DNA from: Alphaproteobacteria bacterium
GTDB lineage: Bacteria; Pseudomonadota; Alphaproteobacteria; Micropepsales; Micropepsaceae
NCBI GenBank assembly: GCA_016783965.1
Contig: JADHVO010000001.1
Coordinates: 124,001-188,000 of the forward strand
Direction: 5' to 3'
DNA length: 64,000 nucleotides
The notes under the pieces were generated by a model. That model was not told the origin of the DNA and searched no databases. It saw nothing but the letters and a program-made list of their open reading frames with translations. The position numbers and the translations under genes are program-made. Of this stretch, positions 51,059 to 62,307 are shown piece after piece. Each line of letters opens with the position of its first letter. The first letter of the stretch is position 1.

Positions 51059-52279
51059 ATGTCGAAGACCACGCCCCAATCGCCACCCGGACCGCTCGCG
51101 GGCATCCGCGTGCTCGACCTCACCGCGGTCGTGCTGGGGCCGTATGCGACGCAAATTCTCGGCGACTACGGCGCGGAAATCGTAAAGGTCGAGAGCCCAT
51201 CGGGCGATCTGATGCGGCTCAACGGCGTGTCGAAGAACCGCGGCATGAGTTCGATCTTTCTGACGCTGAACCGCAACAAGCGCAGCATCATCCTCGACCT
51301 GCAAACGCCCGAAGGTGCCGATGCGCTGCGACGGCTGATCCCGCAGTTCGACGTTTTGGTGCACAACATGCGGGTGGAGGCGATCGCGCGGCTCGGCTTC
51401 GGATATGACGCGGTGGCGAAGCTCAATCCGAACATCGTCTATTGCGCCGCGACCGGCTTCGACGAGGACGGGCCCGATGCCGGCAAGCCCGCGTTCGACG
51501 ACATCATCCAGGCCGCCAGCGGGCTCGCCGCGGTCGCAAGCACGGGGCGGGAGGCGCCCGACTACGTCCCCAGCCTGATCGCCGACAAGATGACGGGCAT
51601 GGCGGTCGTGAACGCGGTGCTCGCGGCGCTGGTGCATCGCGGCCGCACGGGCCAAGGTCAATATGTCGAAGTGCCGATGCTGGAAACCATGACGGCCTTC
51701 GTACTCACCGAGCATCTCGGTGGCCTCGCCTTCGATCCTCCGCCGGCGCCGCCTGGTTACGCTCGGCTGCTGGAAGGCGGGCGCAAGCCCGCGCCGACGA
51801 AGGACGGATGGATCGCGCTTTTGCCCTATTCCGCAGGCCACTGGCGCGCCTTCTTCAACGCCGCGGGACGGCCCGAGATCGGCGAGGAACTGGCGCATGA
51901 AGACCGCGCGTTGCGCAACCAGAACAACGCCCGCCTTTACGCCGAGATGCGCGAGACCACCAGGACCCGCACCACCGCCGAGTGGATGCGCATCTGCCAG
52001 GAATGCGACATCCCCGCGACCCCGATCTACACGCTGGCAGAGGTGGTGAACCATCCGCAACTCAACGCCGTGGGGCTGTTCGCCATCGAGGAGCATCCGA
52101 GCGAAGGGACGATCCGCACCGTGCGCCCCGCCACCAAGTTCGCCGCCACACCCGCCGCGATCCGCGCGCCGGCGCCACGGCACGGTCAGCACACGGATGA
52201 AATCCTGCGCGAGGCCGGTTTCACGCCGGCAGAAATCGCTGCGCTGCACGAACAGAACATCGCCATCCAGAAGGAATAG
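51059..52279 (+). CDS. Family III (CaiB/BaiF) CoA-transferase
   Basis: 406 residues with GIRVLDLTAVVLGPYATQIL, LGDYGAEIVKVESPSGD and NRNKRSIILDLQTPEG. At the position of the catalytic Asp of formyl-CoA transferase (motif V-x-V-x-M-x-D) this protein has Glu in VEVPMLETMTAF, a form seen in other catabolic members. It transfers CoA to a carboxylic acid, activating it for the dehydrogenase encoded 3 bases downstream. Good context for a degradation pathway starting from a free acid. Confidence 0.88.
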   Translation: MSKTTPQSPPGPLAGIRVLDLTAVVLGPYATQILGDYGAEIVKVESPSGDLMRLNGVSKNRGMSSIFLTLNRNKRSIILDLQTPEGADALRRLIPQFDVLVHNMRVEAIARLGFGYDAVAKLNPNIVYCAATGFDEDGPDAGKPAFDDIIQAASGLAAVASTGREAPDYVPSLIADKMTGMAVVNAVLAALVHRGRTGQGQYVEVPMLETMTAFVLTEHLGGLAFDPPPAPPGYARLLEGGRKPAPTKDGWIALLPYSAGHWRAFFNAAGRPEIGEELAHEDRALRNQNNARLYAEMRETTRTRTTAEWMRICQECDIPATPIYTLAEVVNHPQLNAVGLFAIEEHPSEGTIRTVRPATKFAATPAAIRAPAPRHGQHTDEILREAGFTPAEIAALHEQNIAIQKE

Positions 52280-52282
52280 GAC

Positions 52283-53449
52283 ATGGATTTCGAACTCTCC
52301 GAAGAACACCGGATGCTGAAGGACCTGGTGCACAGGTTCGTCCAGGACGAGTTGATCCCGCTGGAAGCCGGCGTACTTGAGCGCGAGGCGAAGGGACAAG
52401 GCCTGGGCATCGGCGAGAAGGAGATTGCGCGCATCGACAAGGTTTCGCGCGAGCTGGGCCTGTGGGGCCTCGATGCGCCGACCGACATCGGCGGTATGGA
52501 CTTGCCCGCCGTCGCGATGATCGGTGTCAACGAGGAGCTCGGGCGCACCATCACGCCCTATACCCTGCCGCCGGACTCGCCCAACCTGCGCATGATGATG
52601 GCGACGGTGAACGAGCGGCAGCGCGAGGCTTATCTCGCGCCGTATGTGCGCGGCGAAACCGTGTCGGCCATCGGCATCTCCGAGCCGGGCGCCGGCGCCG
52701 ATCCGGCCGGCATGATCACCCGCGCCGAACGCGACGGCGACGACTGGGTACTGAACGGCCGCAAGATCTGGATCAGCCGCGCCGATCACGCCGACTTCAC
52801 CATCGTGATGGCCGTGACCAACAAGGAGAAGCGGGCGCGCGGCGGCATATCGGCTTTCCTGGTCGACCGCGGCACGCCGGGCTTCAACGTTCTGCGCCGC
52901 ATCCCGATGATCGGCGGCGCGGCGACCTATGAGATCGCGCTGGAGGATTGCCGCGTGCCGGGCTGGAAGCTGCTCGGCAAGGAGGGCAACGGGTTCGCGC
53001 CGATGCAGCTGCGCCTCGGCACACGCCGGCTGGAGATGGCGGCCTGGTCGATCGGCATGGCGCAGCGTGCGCTGGACATGATGTGCGCGTTCGCACCGAC
53101 ACGGGTGACTTTCGGTGCGCCGCTGTCGGAGCGGCAATCGACGCAATGGTGGGTAGCGGACGCGGCGACGAAGATCCACGCGACGCGACTGATGACCTAC
53201 GACTGCGCCTGGAAGCTGGATACCGGGCGCGACGTGCGCGTCGAGATCTCGATGATCAAGGCGTTCGCGACCGAGATGGCGTACGAGATCGTCGACCACG
53301 CGATGCAGCTGCATGGCGCGATGGGCATGACCAAGGAACTGCCGCTCCAGCTCATGTCCACAAAGCTGCGCACCATGCGCATCTATGACGGCCCGACCGA
53401 GGTCCACAAATGGGTCGTCGCCCGCAATCTGCTGGGGTCGAAACGCTGA
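52283..53449 (+). CDS. Acyl-CoA dehydrogenase in the catabolic operon
   Basis: 388 residues: MDFELSEEHRMLKDLVHRFV start, ISEPGAGADPAGMITRAERD in the flavin domain, WISRADHADFTIVMAV, and C-terminal MQLHGAMGMTKELPLQ, MRIYDGPTEVHKWVVAR. It oxidises the acyl-CoA produced by the preceding CoA-transferase. The spacing of 3 bases implies coupled translation. Chain specificity unknown. Confidence 0.9.
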   Translation: MDFELSEEHRMLKDLVHRFVQDELIPLEAGVLEREAKGQGLGIGEKEIARIDKVSRELGLWGLDAPTDIGGMDLPAVAMIGVNEELGRTITPYTLPPDSPNLRMMMATVNERQREAYLAPYVRGETVSAIGISEPGAGADPAGMITRAERDGDDWVLNGRKIWISRADHADFTIVMAVTNKEKRARGGISAFLVDRGTPGFNVLRRIPMIGGAATYEIALEDCRVPGWKLLGKEGNGFAPMQLRLGTRRLEMAAWSIGMAQRALDMMCAFAPTRVTFGAPLSERQSTQWWVADAATKIHATRLMTYDCAWKLDTGRDVRVEISMIKAFATEMAYEIVDHAMQLHGAMGMTKELPLQLMSTKLRTMRIYDGPTEVHKWVVARNLLGSKR

Positions 53450-53529
53450 GAATGCCCTGACGGCAAACTTGGTTGAGGCGGCGGAATGCGCGATGATCCG
53501 CCCCAACAGAACACGACAGGAGAAGCGTC

Positions 53530-53682
53530 ATGTCGCATGCGATCGCCCGGGGTTTGAGTCATGTCGCGCTGGTCTCTTCCGACATGCACGAGACCGTGAA
53601 GTTCTGGGGGGGTACCCATCCTCCTGCGCGACAAGCAGCGCCGGGCCGCCGAATGACCAACATCGGAAAAGCAACGCCATGA
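53530..53682 (+). pseudogene. Internally deleted VOC/glyoxalase-fold gene
   Basis: The frame opens after a good ribosome site (AGGAG, 7 bases) and encodes SHAIARGLSHVALVSSDMHE then TVKFWGG, the first strand and helix of a VOC domain. Homology then ends abruptly at the GGGGGG tract near 53607-53612. Just downstream, in another frame, the codons for PILLRDKQRRAAE and a stop look like the original C-terminus. So about 100 codons appear deleted. The 50-residue product is unlikely to be active. Its stop overlaps the crotonase ATG (ATGA), so its translation may still help express that gene. Confidence 0.6.
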
Positions 53683-54455
53683 AAGACAAGTTCGGCGACA
53701 TCACGCTGCGGCACGAGAACCACATCGCGGTGCTGGAGATCGACCGCCCGCCGCACAACCACGTCTCGGTCGAGCTGATGCGCGACCTGGCCGATGCGCT
53801 CGACATCATCGACGTCGAGAAGGACATGCGCGTCACCGTGCTGTGCTCTGCCGGCAAGAATTTCTGCGCCGGCGCCGATCTCGTCGCCCCGTCGGGCATT
53901 GCCAGTCCCGGTGCAGGGCCCGGCATCAACGCGCTCTATGTCGAGGCGGTGCGCCTGTTCGCCGCCAAGAAACCGATCGTCGCTGCGGTGCAGGGCGCGG
54001 CCGTGGGCGCGGGGCTGGGCCTCGCGCTGGTCGCCGATTTCCGGATCGCCGCGCCGGACGCCCGCTTCACGGCGAACTTCGTGAAGATCGGTTTCCATCC
54101 GGGCTTCGGCATTACCCACACCCTGCCGCGGGTGGTCGGCCTGCAGCGGGCGCAGCTTCTGTGCCTCACCGGCCGCCGCATCAAGGCCGACGAGGCGCTG
54201 GCATGGGGTCTCGCCGACGAAGTGGCGGAAGACGTGCGCGGCGCCGCGATGAGGCTGGCGGCCGAGATCGCCGAGAACGCGCCGCTCGCCGTGCAATCGA
54301 CCCGCGCCACTTTCCGCGCCGAGCTGGCCGCGGCAGTGAGGGCGCAGACCGACCACGAGTTCAAGGAGCAATCCTGGCTGCGCAACACCGCCGACTACAA
54401 GGAAGGCGTGCGCGCCGTTGCCGAACGCCGGGCGGGGAATTTCACCGCGAGCTGA
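53679..54455 (+). CDS. Enoyl-CoA hydratase/isomerase family protein (crotonase)
   Basis: 258 residues, crotonase fold: VLEIDRPPHNHVSVEL, oxyanion FCAGADLVAPSG, GAAVGAGLGLALVADFRIA, FVKIGFHPGFGITHTLPR. By my alignment both catalytic Glu residues of classical hydratases are absent (Gly and Phe at those positions), so a simple hydratase is doubtful; isomerase, hydrolase or C-C cleavage are open options. Last gene of the operon that starts at 47708; a strong hairpin follows 14 bases after the stop. Confidence 0.86.
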   Translation: MKDKFGDITLRHENHIAVLEIDRPPHNHVSVELMRDLADALDIIDVEKDMRVTVLCSAGKNFCAGADLVAPSGIASPGAGPGINALYVEAVRLFAAKKPIVAAVQGAAVGAGLGLALVADFRIAAPDARFTANFVKIGFHPGFGITHTLPRVVGLQRAQLLCLTGRRIKADEALAWGLADEVAEDVRGAAMRLAAEIAENAPLAVQSTRATFRAELAAAVRAQTDHEFKEQSWLRNTADYKEGVRAVAERRAGNFTAS

Positions 54456-54468
54456 GGCTTCAGACAGA

Positions 54469-54503
54469 CAGAAGCCGCCGCGTGTGCACCGCGACGGCTT
54501 CTG
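54469..54503 (+). terminator. Strong hairpin at the end of the catabolic operon
   Basis: Arms CAGAAGCCGCCGCG and CGCGACGGCTTCTG (14 bp, one mismatch on the plus strand) around a 7-base loop TGTGCAC. No T-run follows, so it is an RNA-stabilising or Rho-assisted end rather than a textbook intrinsic terminator. Confidence 0.5.
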
Positions 54504-54922
54504 CCTGATACAGTGCGTGAGCGACTTCCGGCCGCGCAGCATCCCGCGCGCCAACAAACTGCCTTCGCTGTAACCAACGGTCCCTGCTGGACTCACGGAA
54601 CGCGTTTCGCTCATGCCTGAGCGGCATACGTCCCTCTCCATAGGTGCGCGTGACCCGCACAGGTCCTGGATGCATCACTCGCCACGCCAGATTCGGTCTT
54701 CCATCGTCCCATTCCCAAGTTGGACGGCAGAGATATTCCGAAAGGACGAGCGTTCAAGTGCGGTCCGCACGCGCAAAGAGACGCGCAACATCCGTGCTTT
54801 GCGATTGTTGCGCGGGCCGAACGCCAAGCTGTTGAGCGCGCTGGAGCACCGTTCGATAGAGCAGCGGACTTATCGAACAAAAAATATTTTGAGGGTGTTC
54901 GCGTATTCTTTTGTTGTCGCCG
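54504..54922. other. Gene-free stretch without a recognised feature
   Basis: About 420 bases. Open frames on both strands are short, lack ribosome sites and resemble no known protein. The stretch 54873-54911 is A/T-rich (AAAAAATATTTTGAGG) and could be promoter-like. I saw no tRNA, rRNA or repeat. Confidence 0.4.
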
Positions 54923-55390
54923 TTACGACGGCATGCCGTAGCCGCGCGCCATGGCAGCCGCGAAAATCGGGATGAAAGCGAAGACGACAACTTCCATCCA
55001 GAGGAAGCGGCGGGCCGACGCGACGGCGGCGGGCGCAGGAAGAAACGACTCGTCTTTCTTCAGGGCGTTGCGCCAGCGGATGTAGGCAATGGTCGGCGGG
55101 ACGGAGAGCAAGCCCACGATGCCGAACGTGATCAGCTTCGCCCAGAAGAAGGTGTTCACGGAGTAATAGGCCCAACCCTTGGCGGCGTAGATCGCGCGGA
55201 CGAAGCCGACGGCAATGATCAGGGCGGCGAGGATGCCGTACCACGCGTCGACCCTGGCGACGCGGCGGATGTCGGTGGCGGTCAGGCCTGGGCGGACGAC
55301 CCCGACCTCGAACGCCAGCACGGCAGCAATGGAGAAGATCAGGATGTGGTGGGCCGCCGCGAGCAGCAGGTCCCTGGTGGCGAAGTCCAT
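54923..55390 (-). CDS. DUF2214-type four-helix membrane protein
   Basis: 155 residues with four membrane helices: LLLAAAHHILIFSIAAVLAF with two His, ARVDAWYGILAALIIAVGFV, YYSVNTFFWAKLITFGIVGL with Lys, and FLWMEVVVFAFIPIFAAAMA. The conserved His, Arg/Asp (RVARVDAWYG) and Lys pattern fits the DUF2214 family, of unknown function. AGGAGGG precedes the ATG. Monocistronic. Confidence 0.8.
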   Translation of the reverse strand: MDFATRDLLLAAAHHILIFSIAAVLAFEVGVVRPGLTATDIRRVARVDAWYGILAALIIAVGFVRAIYAAKGWAYYSVNTFFWAKLITFGIVGLLSVPPTIAYIRWRNALKKDESFLPAPAAVASARRFLWMEVVVFAFIPIFAAAMARGYGMPS

Positions 55391-55499
55391 GATCCCTCCT
55401 GGTTATTTACAACGTATCGGAAAGATAGGGTCGTTTCGTGACAGTTCAAGGCCCGGGTGCTGTCCTAGCTGCCCAACGGTAGGGCGAAGGATGGGACAA

Positions 55500-56147
55500 A
55501 TGAAGGGGAGCGCGATTTCAGTCGGCGTGCGCACCCACTCTGGGCACGGAAGCGAAGAGGGCGGCTGGGCCGCCTATGTCGTGCTGGGCGGGCCGGTGTC
55601 CGAGCCGCGCCTTCTTTTCCGCGGGCGGATGCAGCTTTGGGATTCCAGGGTCGAAGGATCGAACCAGCCGTTCCACCGGGCCGGCGTAATGTTTCCGTTT
55701 CATCGTTGCGAACCGATGGACTTCAAAACCGCCGAGGCGTTCGTCAAGCGGTGCCGCAAGTCCTCGCGGGACATGGCGGGCCGCGCATTGAACGACATCG
55801 CCTCCGCCCATGGCGCGCTGAATGCCTACTGCGTTCTGACGGGGCCGGAGAGAGCTCTGCCGCCACTCCGCGAGATCCTTACTTCGCACGGGTTGATGCA
55901 CGCTGCGGAGCGCGCATTCTTTCGCGACGCCGTGCGCGATGCCGCTGCGCAGCGGAAAATCGCAACAGAGATCGTGCGAGAGAACGACCTTCCGGCATTG
56001 GAAAAGCGCTTGCCGGGCACGGAGGCAACCCGACGCGACACGCTCAAAGTATTCGGGAAGCAGGTCGGATCGCCCTGGGCGCAGGACGAGAAGTTCGCGG
56101 CCACCGCGGCGTGGCTGGGTCTCGACCTACTCAACGTAAAAGAATGA
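55500..56147 (+). CDS. Hypothetical protein, about 215 residues
   Basis: Starts MKGSAISVGVRTHSGHGSEE; GAAGGA lies about 8 bases upstream of ATG 55500 (an ATG at 55491 is too close to it). The N-terminal strand ISVGVRTHSG, then WAAYVVLGGP and LLFRGRMQLWD, followed by a helical C-terminal half rich in Arg and Glu, suggests an alpha/beta protein, possibly of the RNase H-like fold, but this is only a secondary-structure impression. Codon use matches the genome. No known domain was recognised and no operon partner exists. Confidence 0.65.
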   Translation: MKGSAISVGVRTHSGHGSEEGGWAAYVVLGGPVSEPRLLFRGRMQLWDSRVEGSNQPFHRAGVMFPFHRCEPMDFKTAEAFVKRCRKSSRDMAGRALNDIASAHGALNAYCVLTGPERALPPLREILTSHGLMHAAERAFFRDAVRDAAAQRKIATEIVRENDLPALEKRLPGTEATRRDTLKVFGKQVGSPWAQDEKFAATAAWLGLDLLNVKE

Positions 56148-56195
56148 GTGGGCGATTTTAAACCAGAGCCCGTGACCGCCCTGTGAGTTTCAATT

Positions 56196-56408
56196 TCAGA
56201 GCCACGGATGATCGGCGATCATCTCGTAAAATCCGACCCAGCCCTCTGGCTCCGGATTTGCTCTTACAAACTCGACCCTCTCAGCTGCGGTCAGTCTGCT
56301 GAACCACTTGTAGAAGTCGTTGTAGGTGTCCTCGCCATCGCCCATCTTCCAGCCCGTCGAATGTCTTGGGTATGGAAATTTCTTCCAAGGGGGTTCGATA
56401 CCTTGCAT
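56196..56408 (-). CDS. Small conserved-looking hypothetical protein, 70 residues
   Basis: The product is rich in Trp, Tyr and Pro: PPWKKFPYPRHSTGWKMGDG, DFYKWFSRLTAAERVEF, EGWVGFYEMIADHPWL. The even spread of such residues suggests a real folded protein. It begins 7 bases after the end of the acyl-CoA dehydrogenase gene on the same strand, although base use here is more A/T-rich. No clear Shine-Dalgarno. Function unknown. Confidence 0.55.
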   Translation of the reverse strand: MQGIEPPWKKFPYPRHSTGWKMGDGEDTYNDFYKWFSRLTAAERVEFVRANPEPEGWVGFYEMIADHPWL

Positions 56409-56415
56409 CCGCGAG

Positions 56416-58200
56416 CTACCCAGCGCCCAATGCCCGAGCGCTGGTTTTGACGAGGTCGATGGCGCCGGCGGTGACTCCGGCGGCGAGGCCGGGGGACTGG
56501 GCCAGCACCTGGTCGGCGAAGACTCGGGCGAGGCCGATGCGGGTGGCCCACCATTGATCGGGGTCGTCGCCCGTGTGCTTGGCGGCGGCGAGCGCGCCCT
56601 TGGCCAGCATCCAGCCGCCGGTGAGATCGCCCAGCAGCTTCAGATAGGCGGTGGCGCCGGCGAGCGCATCGGGCTGGGCGTGGCCGCGGCGTTCGACCAT
56701 CCAGCTCGTCGCGGTCTGCGCCGCGCCGGCGCAGGCTTCGAGGCGCGCCCCGACCGAATGCAGCCACGCATTGGGCGAACTCTTGAGCGCGCCGATGGCG
56801 GACCAGATCTCGTCCAGCAGATCGCGCACCGCCTGGCCGTTGCCGAGCGCCAGCTTGCGGCCCATCAGGTCGATCGCCTGGATGCCGTTCGTGCCTTCGT
56901 AGATCGGCGCGATGCGGGCGTCGCGATAGTGCTGGGCCGCGCCGGTCTCCTCGATGAAGCCCATGCCGCCATGGATCTGCACGCCCATGGACGCGATCTC
57001 GACACCGATGTCGGTGGACCACGCCTTGGCGATGGGGGTGAGGAGTTCGGCGCGCAGTTGCGCGCGGCCGCGGGCCTTGTCGTCGGTGGCATGTTCGGCG
57101 AGGTCGGCGGCGAGCGCCGTGGAGAGGCAGATGGCGCGGGCGGCCTCTATCTTCGCCTTCATCAGCATCAGTGAGCGGCGGATGTCGGGGTGGTCGAAGA
57201 TCGGAGCGTTCAATTCGCCGGTCCAGGCGGAGCGGCCCTGGCGGCGTTCCAGCGCGTAGGCCAGCGCCTGCTGGTAGGCGCGCTCGGCGATGCCGACGCC
57301 TTCGGTGCCGACCTGGAGCCGCGCGGCGTTCATCATCGTGAACATGTGGGCGAGGCCCTGGTTGATCTCGCCGACGAGTTCGCCCCGCGCACCCTCGAAC
57401 TGCATCACGCAGGTGGGCGAGCCGTGGATGCCGAGCTTGTGCTCGATGCTGGAGGGACCGGCGGTGTTGGCGGCGCCCAGCGTGCCGTCGCCGGCGACGT
57501 GGCGCTTCAACACCAGGAACAGCGAGATGCCGCGCGAGCCGGCGGGCGCGTCGGGCAGGCGCGCGAGCACGAGATGGACGATGTTGTCCGTCATGTCGTG
57601 ATCGCCCCAGGTGATGAAGATCTTCGTGCCCGTGACGCGATAGCCGCCGTTGCCGTCGGGCTCGGCGCGCGTGCGCAGCGTGCCGAGGTCGGAGCCGGAT
57701 TGCGGCTCCGTCAGGTTCATCGTGCCCGTCCATTCGCCGGAGATGAGCTTCGGCAGATAGAGCTGCTTCTGGTGCGCGGTGCCATGGGCGGTGAGCGCCT
57801 CGACCGCGCCGCGGGTGAGCATGGGGCAGAGGCCGAATGCCATGTTCGACGCGTGGATCATCTCGAACACCGCGACCTCCAGCGCCTTGGGCAGGCCCTG
57901 GCCGCCGTAGCCGGGATCGGAGGCGAGCGCGCCCCAGCCGCCGTCGACGAACTGCTTGTACGCGGCCGCGAAACCGGGGACGGCGCGGACGCGGCCGTTC
58001 TCGAACTGCGCGCCGATGGTATCGCCGGCGCGGTTGAGCGGGGCGAGTTGTTCGGCAGCCAGCTTGCCGCCGGCTTCGAGGATCGCGGTGACCGTGGCGT
58101 CGTCGCAATCGGCGAACTTCGGCAGCGCGCGTAACTGCGCGAAGCCGCCGACTTCGTTCAGGGCGAACAGCAGATCGCGGACGGGCGCGGTGTAGGTCAT
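56416..58200 (-). CDS. Large acyl-CoA dehydrogenase (DmdC/FadE-like, 594 residues)
   Basis: 594 residues: an extra N-terminal helical region (TYTAPVRDLLFALNEVGGFA), the dehydrogenase core (NLTEPQSGSDLGTLRTRAE, FITWGDHDMTDNIVHLVLAR, MGVQIHGGMGFIEETGAAQH) and an additional C-terminal helical domain. This three-part build is typical of the long acyl-CoA dehydrogenases related to 3-methylmercaptopropionyl-CoA dehydrogenase. Substrate uncertain. It starts 4 bases after the SDR stop and belongs to the mutA-mutB-meaB-SDR operon. Confidence 0.9.
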   Translation of the reverse strand: MTYTAPVRDLLFALNEVGGFAQLRALPKFADCDDATVTAILEAGGKLAAEQLAPLNRAGDTIGAQFENGRVRAVPGFAAAYKQFVDGGWGALASDPGYGGQGLPKALEVAVFEMIHASNMAFGLCPMLTRGAVEALTAHGTAHQKQLYLPKLISGEWTGTMNLTEPQSGSDLGTLRTRAEPDGNGGYRVTGTKIFITWGDHDMTDNIVHLVLARLPDAPAGSRGISLFLVLKRHVAGDGTLGAANTAGPSSIEHKLGIHGSPTCVMQFEGARGELVGEINQGLAHMFTMMNAARLQVGTEGVGIAERAYQQALAYALERRQGRSAWTGELNAPIFDHPDIRRSLMLMKAKIEAARAICLSTALAADLAEHATDDKARGRAQLRAELLTPIAKAWSTDIGVEIASMGVQIHGGMGFIEETGAAQHYRDARIAPIYEGTNGIQAIDLMGRKLALGNGQAVRDLLDEIWSAIGALKSSPNAWLHSVGARLEACAGAAQTATSWMVERRGHAQPDALAGATAYLKLLGDLTGGWMLAKGALAAAKHTGDDPDQWWATRIGLARVFADQVLAQSPGLAAGVTAGAIDLVKTSARALGAG

Positions 58201-58204
58201 GGCG

Positions 58205-59038
58205 CTATTGCTTCTCGGCCCCGAGCTGCCTGGCGTAGCCGCGGGCGATCATCTCCGCCATGCGGTCGAAGAGCTGGTCCGGATCGGTGCGGCGCAGGTG
58301 CGCGATGGCGGCCTCCATGCCTTCGGCAAGGATGAGCTCGCGTGTGCCAGCGCGAAGGGCGTCGAGAATGCGGTCAGCGGCGGCTGACGGTGCCATGCCG
58401 CTGTCGATGGCCGCGTCGCTGAAGCCGCGCGGCTTGGCGTTGGCGTCGAGCGCGTTCTTGGAGACGGCGGTCGCCACCGAGCCGGGCGCGACGACCAGCA
58501 CCTTGATGCCGAGATGCGCAGTCTCGGCGCGGACGCTGTCGTGGTAGCCGATGAGCCCATGCTTCGCTGCGCTATACGCGCTGCGCAGCGGCGAGCCGAC
58601 GATGCCGGCGACGCTGGAGATGCCGACAATATGGCCGGTGCCGGCGGCAACCATGCGCGGCAGGATGCTCTGGGTCAGCGCGATGGGCGCGAGGAGGTCG
58701 ACGTCGATGATCTTCTGGTAGACGGCGAACTTCGTGTCGACGGCGAGCGAGCGCTGCGAGATGCCGGCGTTGTTGACGAGACCGGCGATGCCGCCGCCGC
58801 CCTGCTCTATCGCCCAGTTCCAGGCCTGATCGGCGATCGCGGGGATGCGGTCGAAATCCGTTGCCTCGAACGGCAATGCAAGAGACACGCTGCCGGCTTC
58901 CTTCGCGACTTCGTTCAGCGCCGCGCGGTTGCGACCGGACAGGATGAGCCTGGCGCCCGCCTTTCCCAATGCCGCCGCCAGCGCCGCGCCGATGCCGGAC
59001 GACGCGCCGGTGATCCACCATATCTTGCCTTCGAACAT
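58205..59038 (-). CDS. Short-chain dehydrogenase/reductase (ketoreductase-like)
   Basis: 277 residues: IWWITGASSGIGAALAAALG at the N-terminus, NNAGISQRSLAVDT, Ser in GISSVAG and Tyr-x3-Lys in YSAAKHGLIGY. A C-terminal extension of about 60 residues (ILAEGMEAAIAHLRRTDPD onward) resembles the DHRS7-like branch. Start at 59038 with AGGGG upstream. Follows meaB by 67 bases and precedes the long acyl-CoA dehydrogenase; likely lipid or acyl-CoA metabolism. Confidence 0.87.
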   Translation of the reverse strand: MFEGKIWWITGASSGIGAALAAALGKAGARLILSGRNRAALNEVAKEAGSVSLALPFEATDFDRIPAIADQAWNWAIEQGGGGIAGLVNNAGISQRSLAVDTKFAVYQKIIDVDLLAPIALTQSILPRMVAAGTGHIVGISSVAGIVGSPLRSAYSAAKHGLIGYHDSVRAETAHLGIKVLVVAPGSVATAVSKNALDANAKPRGFSDAAIDSGMAPSAAADRILDALRAGTRELILAEGMEAAIAHLRRTDPDQLFDRMAEMIARGYARQLGAEKQ

Positions 59039-59105
59039 GCCATTCCCCTGAAACGTCTCGTTCGGAGAATAGCGCGTTTTGATGCGCGTCGCGCAGCGGC
59101 CAAGG

Positions 59106-60101
59106 CTAGCGGTCGCGCGGTCCCAGGATGATGTCGAGCAGGCGCCGGACGCCGGCGGCGGGCGTGATCTTGCCTGCGCGCACCTGCTGTTCGACCTGCG
59201 GGATGGTTTCGGCGACGTCGGGCCGGCGCTTGACGAGATCGAGCAAGGCCGTGCCGAAATCGGCCCGCAGCGCCGCTTCCGCCTGCGCGGCGCGGCGCGC
59301 GGCGAATTCGCCGTTCGCCTCGAGCAGCTCATGGTGCCGCCGGATCGCGTCATAGGCGCCGTCCAGGCCCTTGCCGGTCAGGCCCGACACGACAATGACT
59401 TCCGGCGTCCAGGCCGCCGACAGGTGCCTGAGCAGACGCAGCGCCGCGCGATAGTCGGCGGCCGTCCGCTCGGCCACCGGCAGCAATTCGCCGTCGCCCT
59501 TGGTGACGAGGATCAGCTCCGCCAGTTCGACGATGCCCTTCTTGATGCCCTGCAATTCGTCGCCGGCGGCGGGCTGGAGCAGCAGGCAGAACAGATCGAC
59601 CATGTCGGCCACGGCGGTTTCGGACTGACCGACGCCGACGGTCTCGACCAGGATGAAGTCGAAGCCGGCCGCTTCGCAGAGCGTGATCGCCTCGCGCGTG
59701 CGGCGCGCAACGCCGCCCAGCGTGCCGCCGGCGGGCGACGGGCGGATGAATGCATCTTTCGCGCGCGAAAGCTCCTCCATGCGCGTCTTGTCGCCGAGGA
59801 TCGATCCGTGGGTCAGGCGCGAGGACGGGTCGACGGCCAGCACCGCGACCTTGTGGCCCTTGCCGATCAGGCGCATGCCGAAGGCTTCGATGAAGGTGGA
59901 CTTGCCGACGCCGGGCGCGCCGGAGATGCCGAGGCGGATCGACTTGCCGGCGGCGGGCAGCACCTGCTCAATCACCGCTTCCGCATGGATGCGGTGGTCG
60001 GCGCGCGTCGACTCGACCAGCGTGATGGCGCGCGCCAGCGCGGTGCGGTCGCCGGCCAGAAGGCGCTCGACGAGCGCGTCATGCCGCCCGTCTTTCGTCA
60101 T
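59106..60101 (-). CDS. meaB: MeaB/ArgK-type GTPase chaperone of methylmalonyl-CoA mutase
   Basis: 331 residues of the G3E GTPase group: Walker A GISGAPGVGKSTFIEAFG, then VLAVDPSSRLTHGSILGDKTRM, VETVGVGQSETAVADM (switch region) and LVTKGDGELL (base-specific motif). MeaB guards the mutase active site and gates delivery of intact adenosylcobalamin. It follows mutB by 7 bases. Confidence 0.94.
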   Translation of the reverse strand: MTKDGRHDALVERLLAGDRTALARAITLVESTRADHRIHAEAVIEQVLPAAGKSIRLGISGAPGVGKSTFIEAFGMRLIGKGHKVAVLAVDPSSRLTHGSILGDKTRMEELSRAKDAFIRPSPAGGTLGGVARRTREAITLCEAAGFDFILVETVGVGQSETAVADMVDLFCLLLQPAAGDELQGIKKGIVELAELILVTKGDGELLPVAERTAADYRAALRLLRHLSAAWTPEVIVVSGLTGKGLDGAYDAIRRHHELLEANGEFAARRAAQAEAALRADFGTALLDLVKRRPDVAETIPQVEQQVRAGKITPAAGVRRLLDIILGPRDR

Positions 60102-60108
60102 TTGCGCC

Positions 60109-62303
<2,195 letters not shown>

Positions 62304-62307
<4 letters not shown>

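Noticed and set aside
54611..54975. Short open frames on both strands in the gap before the DUF2214 gene
   Set aside because: No ribosome site, no domain and an unlikely amino-acid make-up; treated as non-coding.
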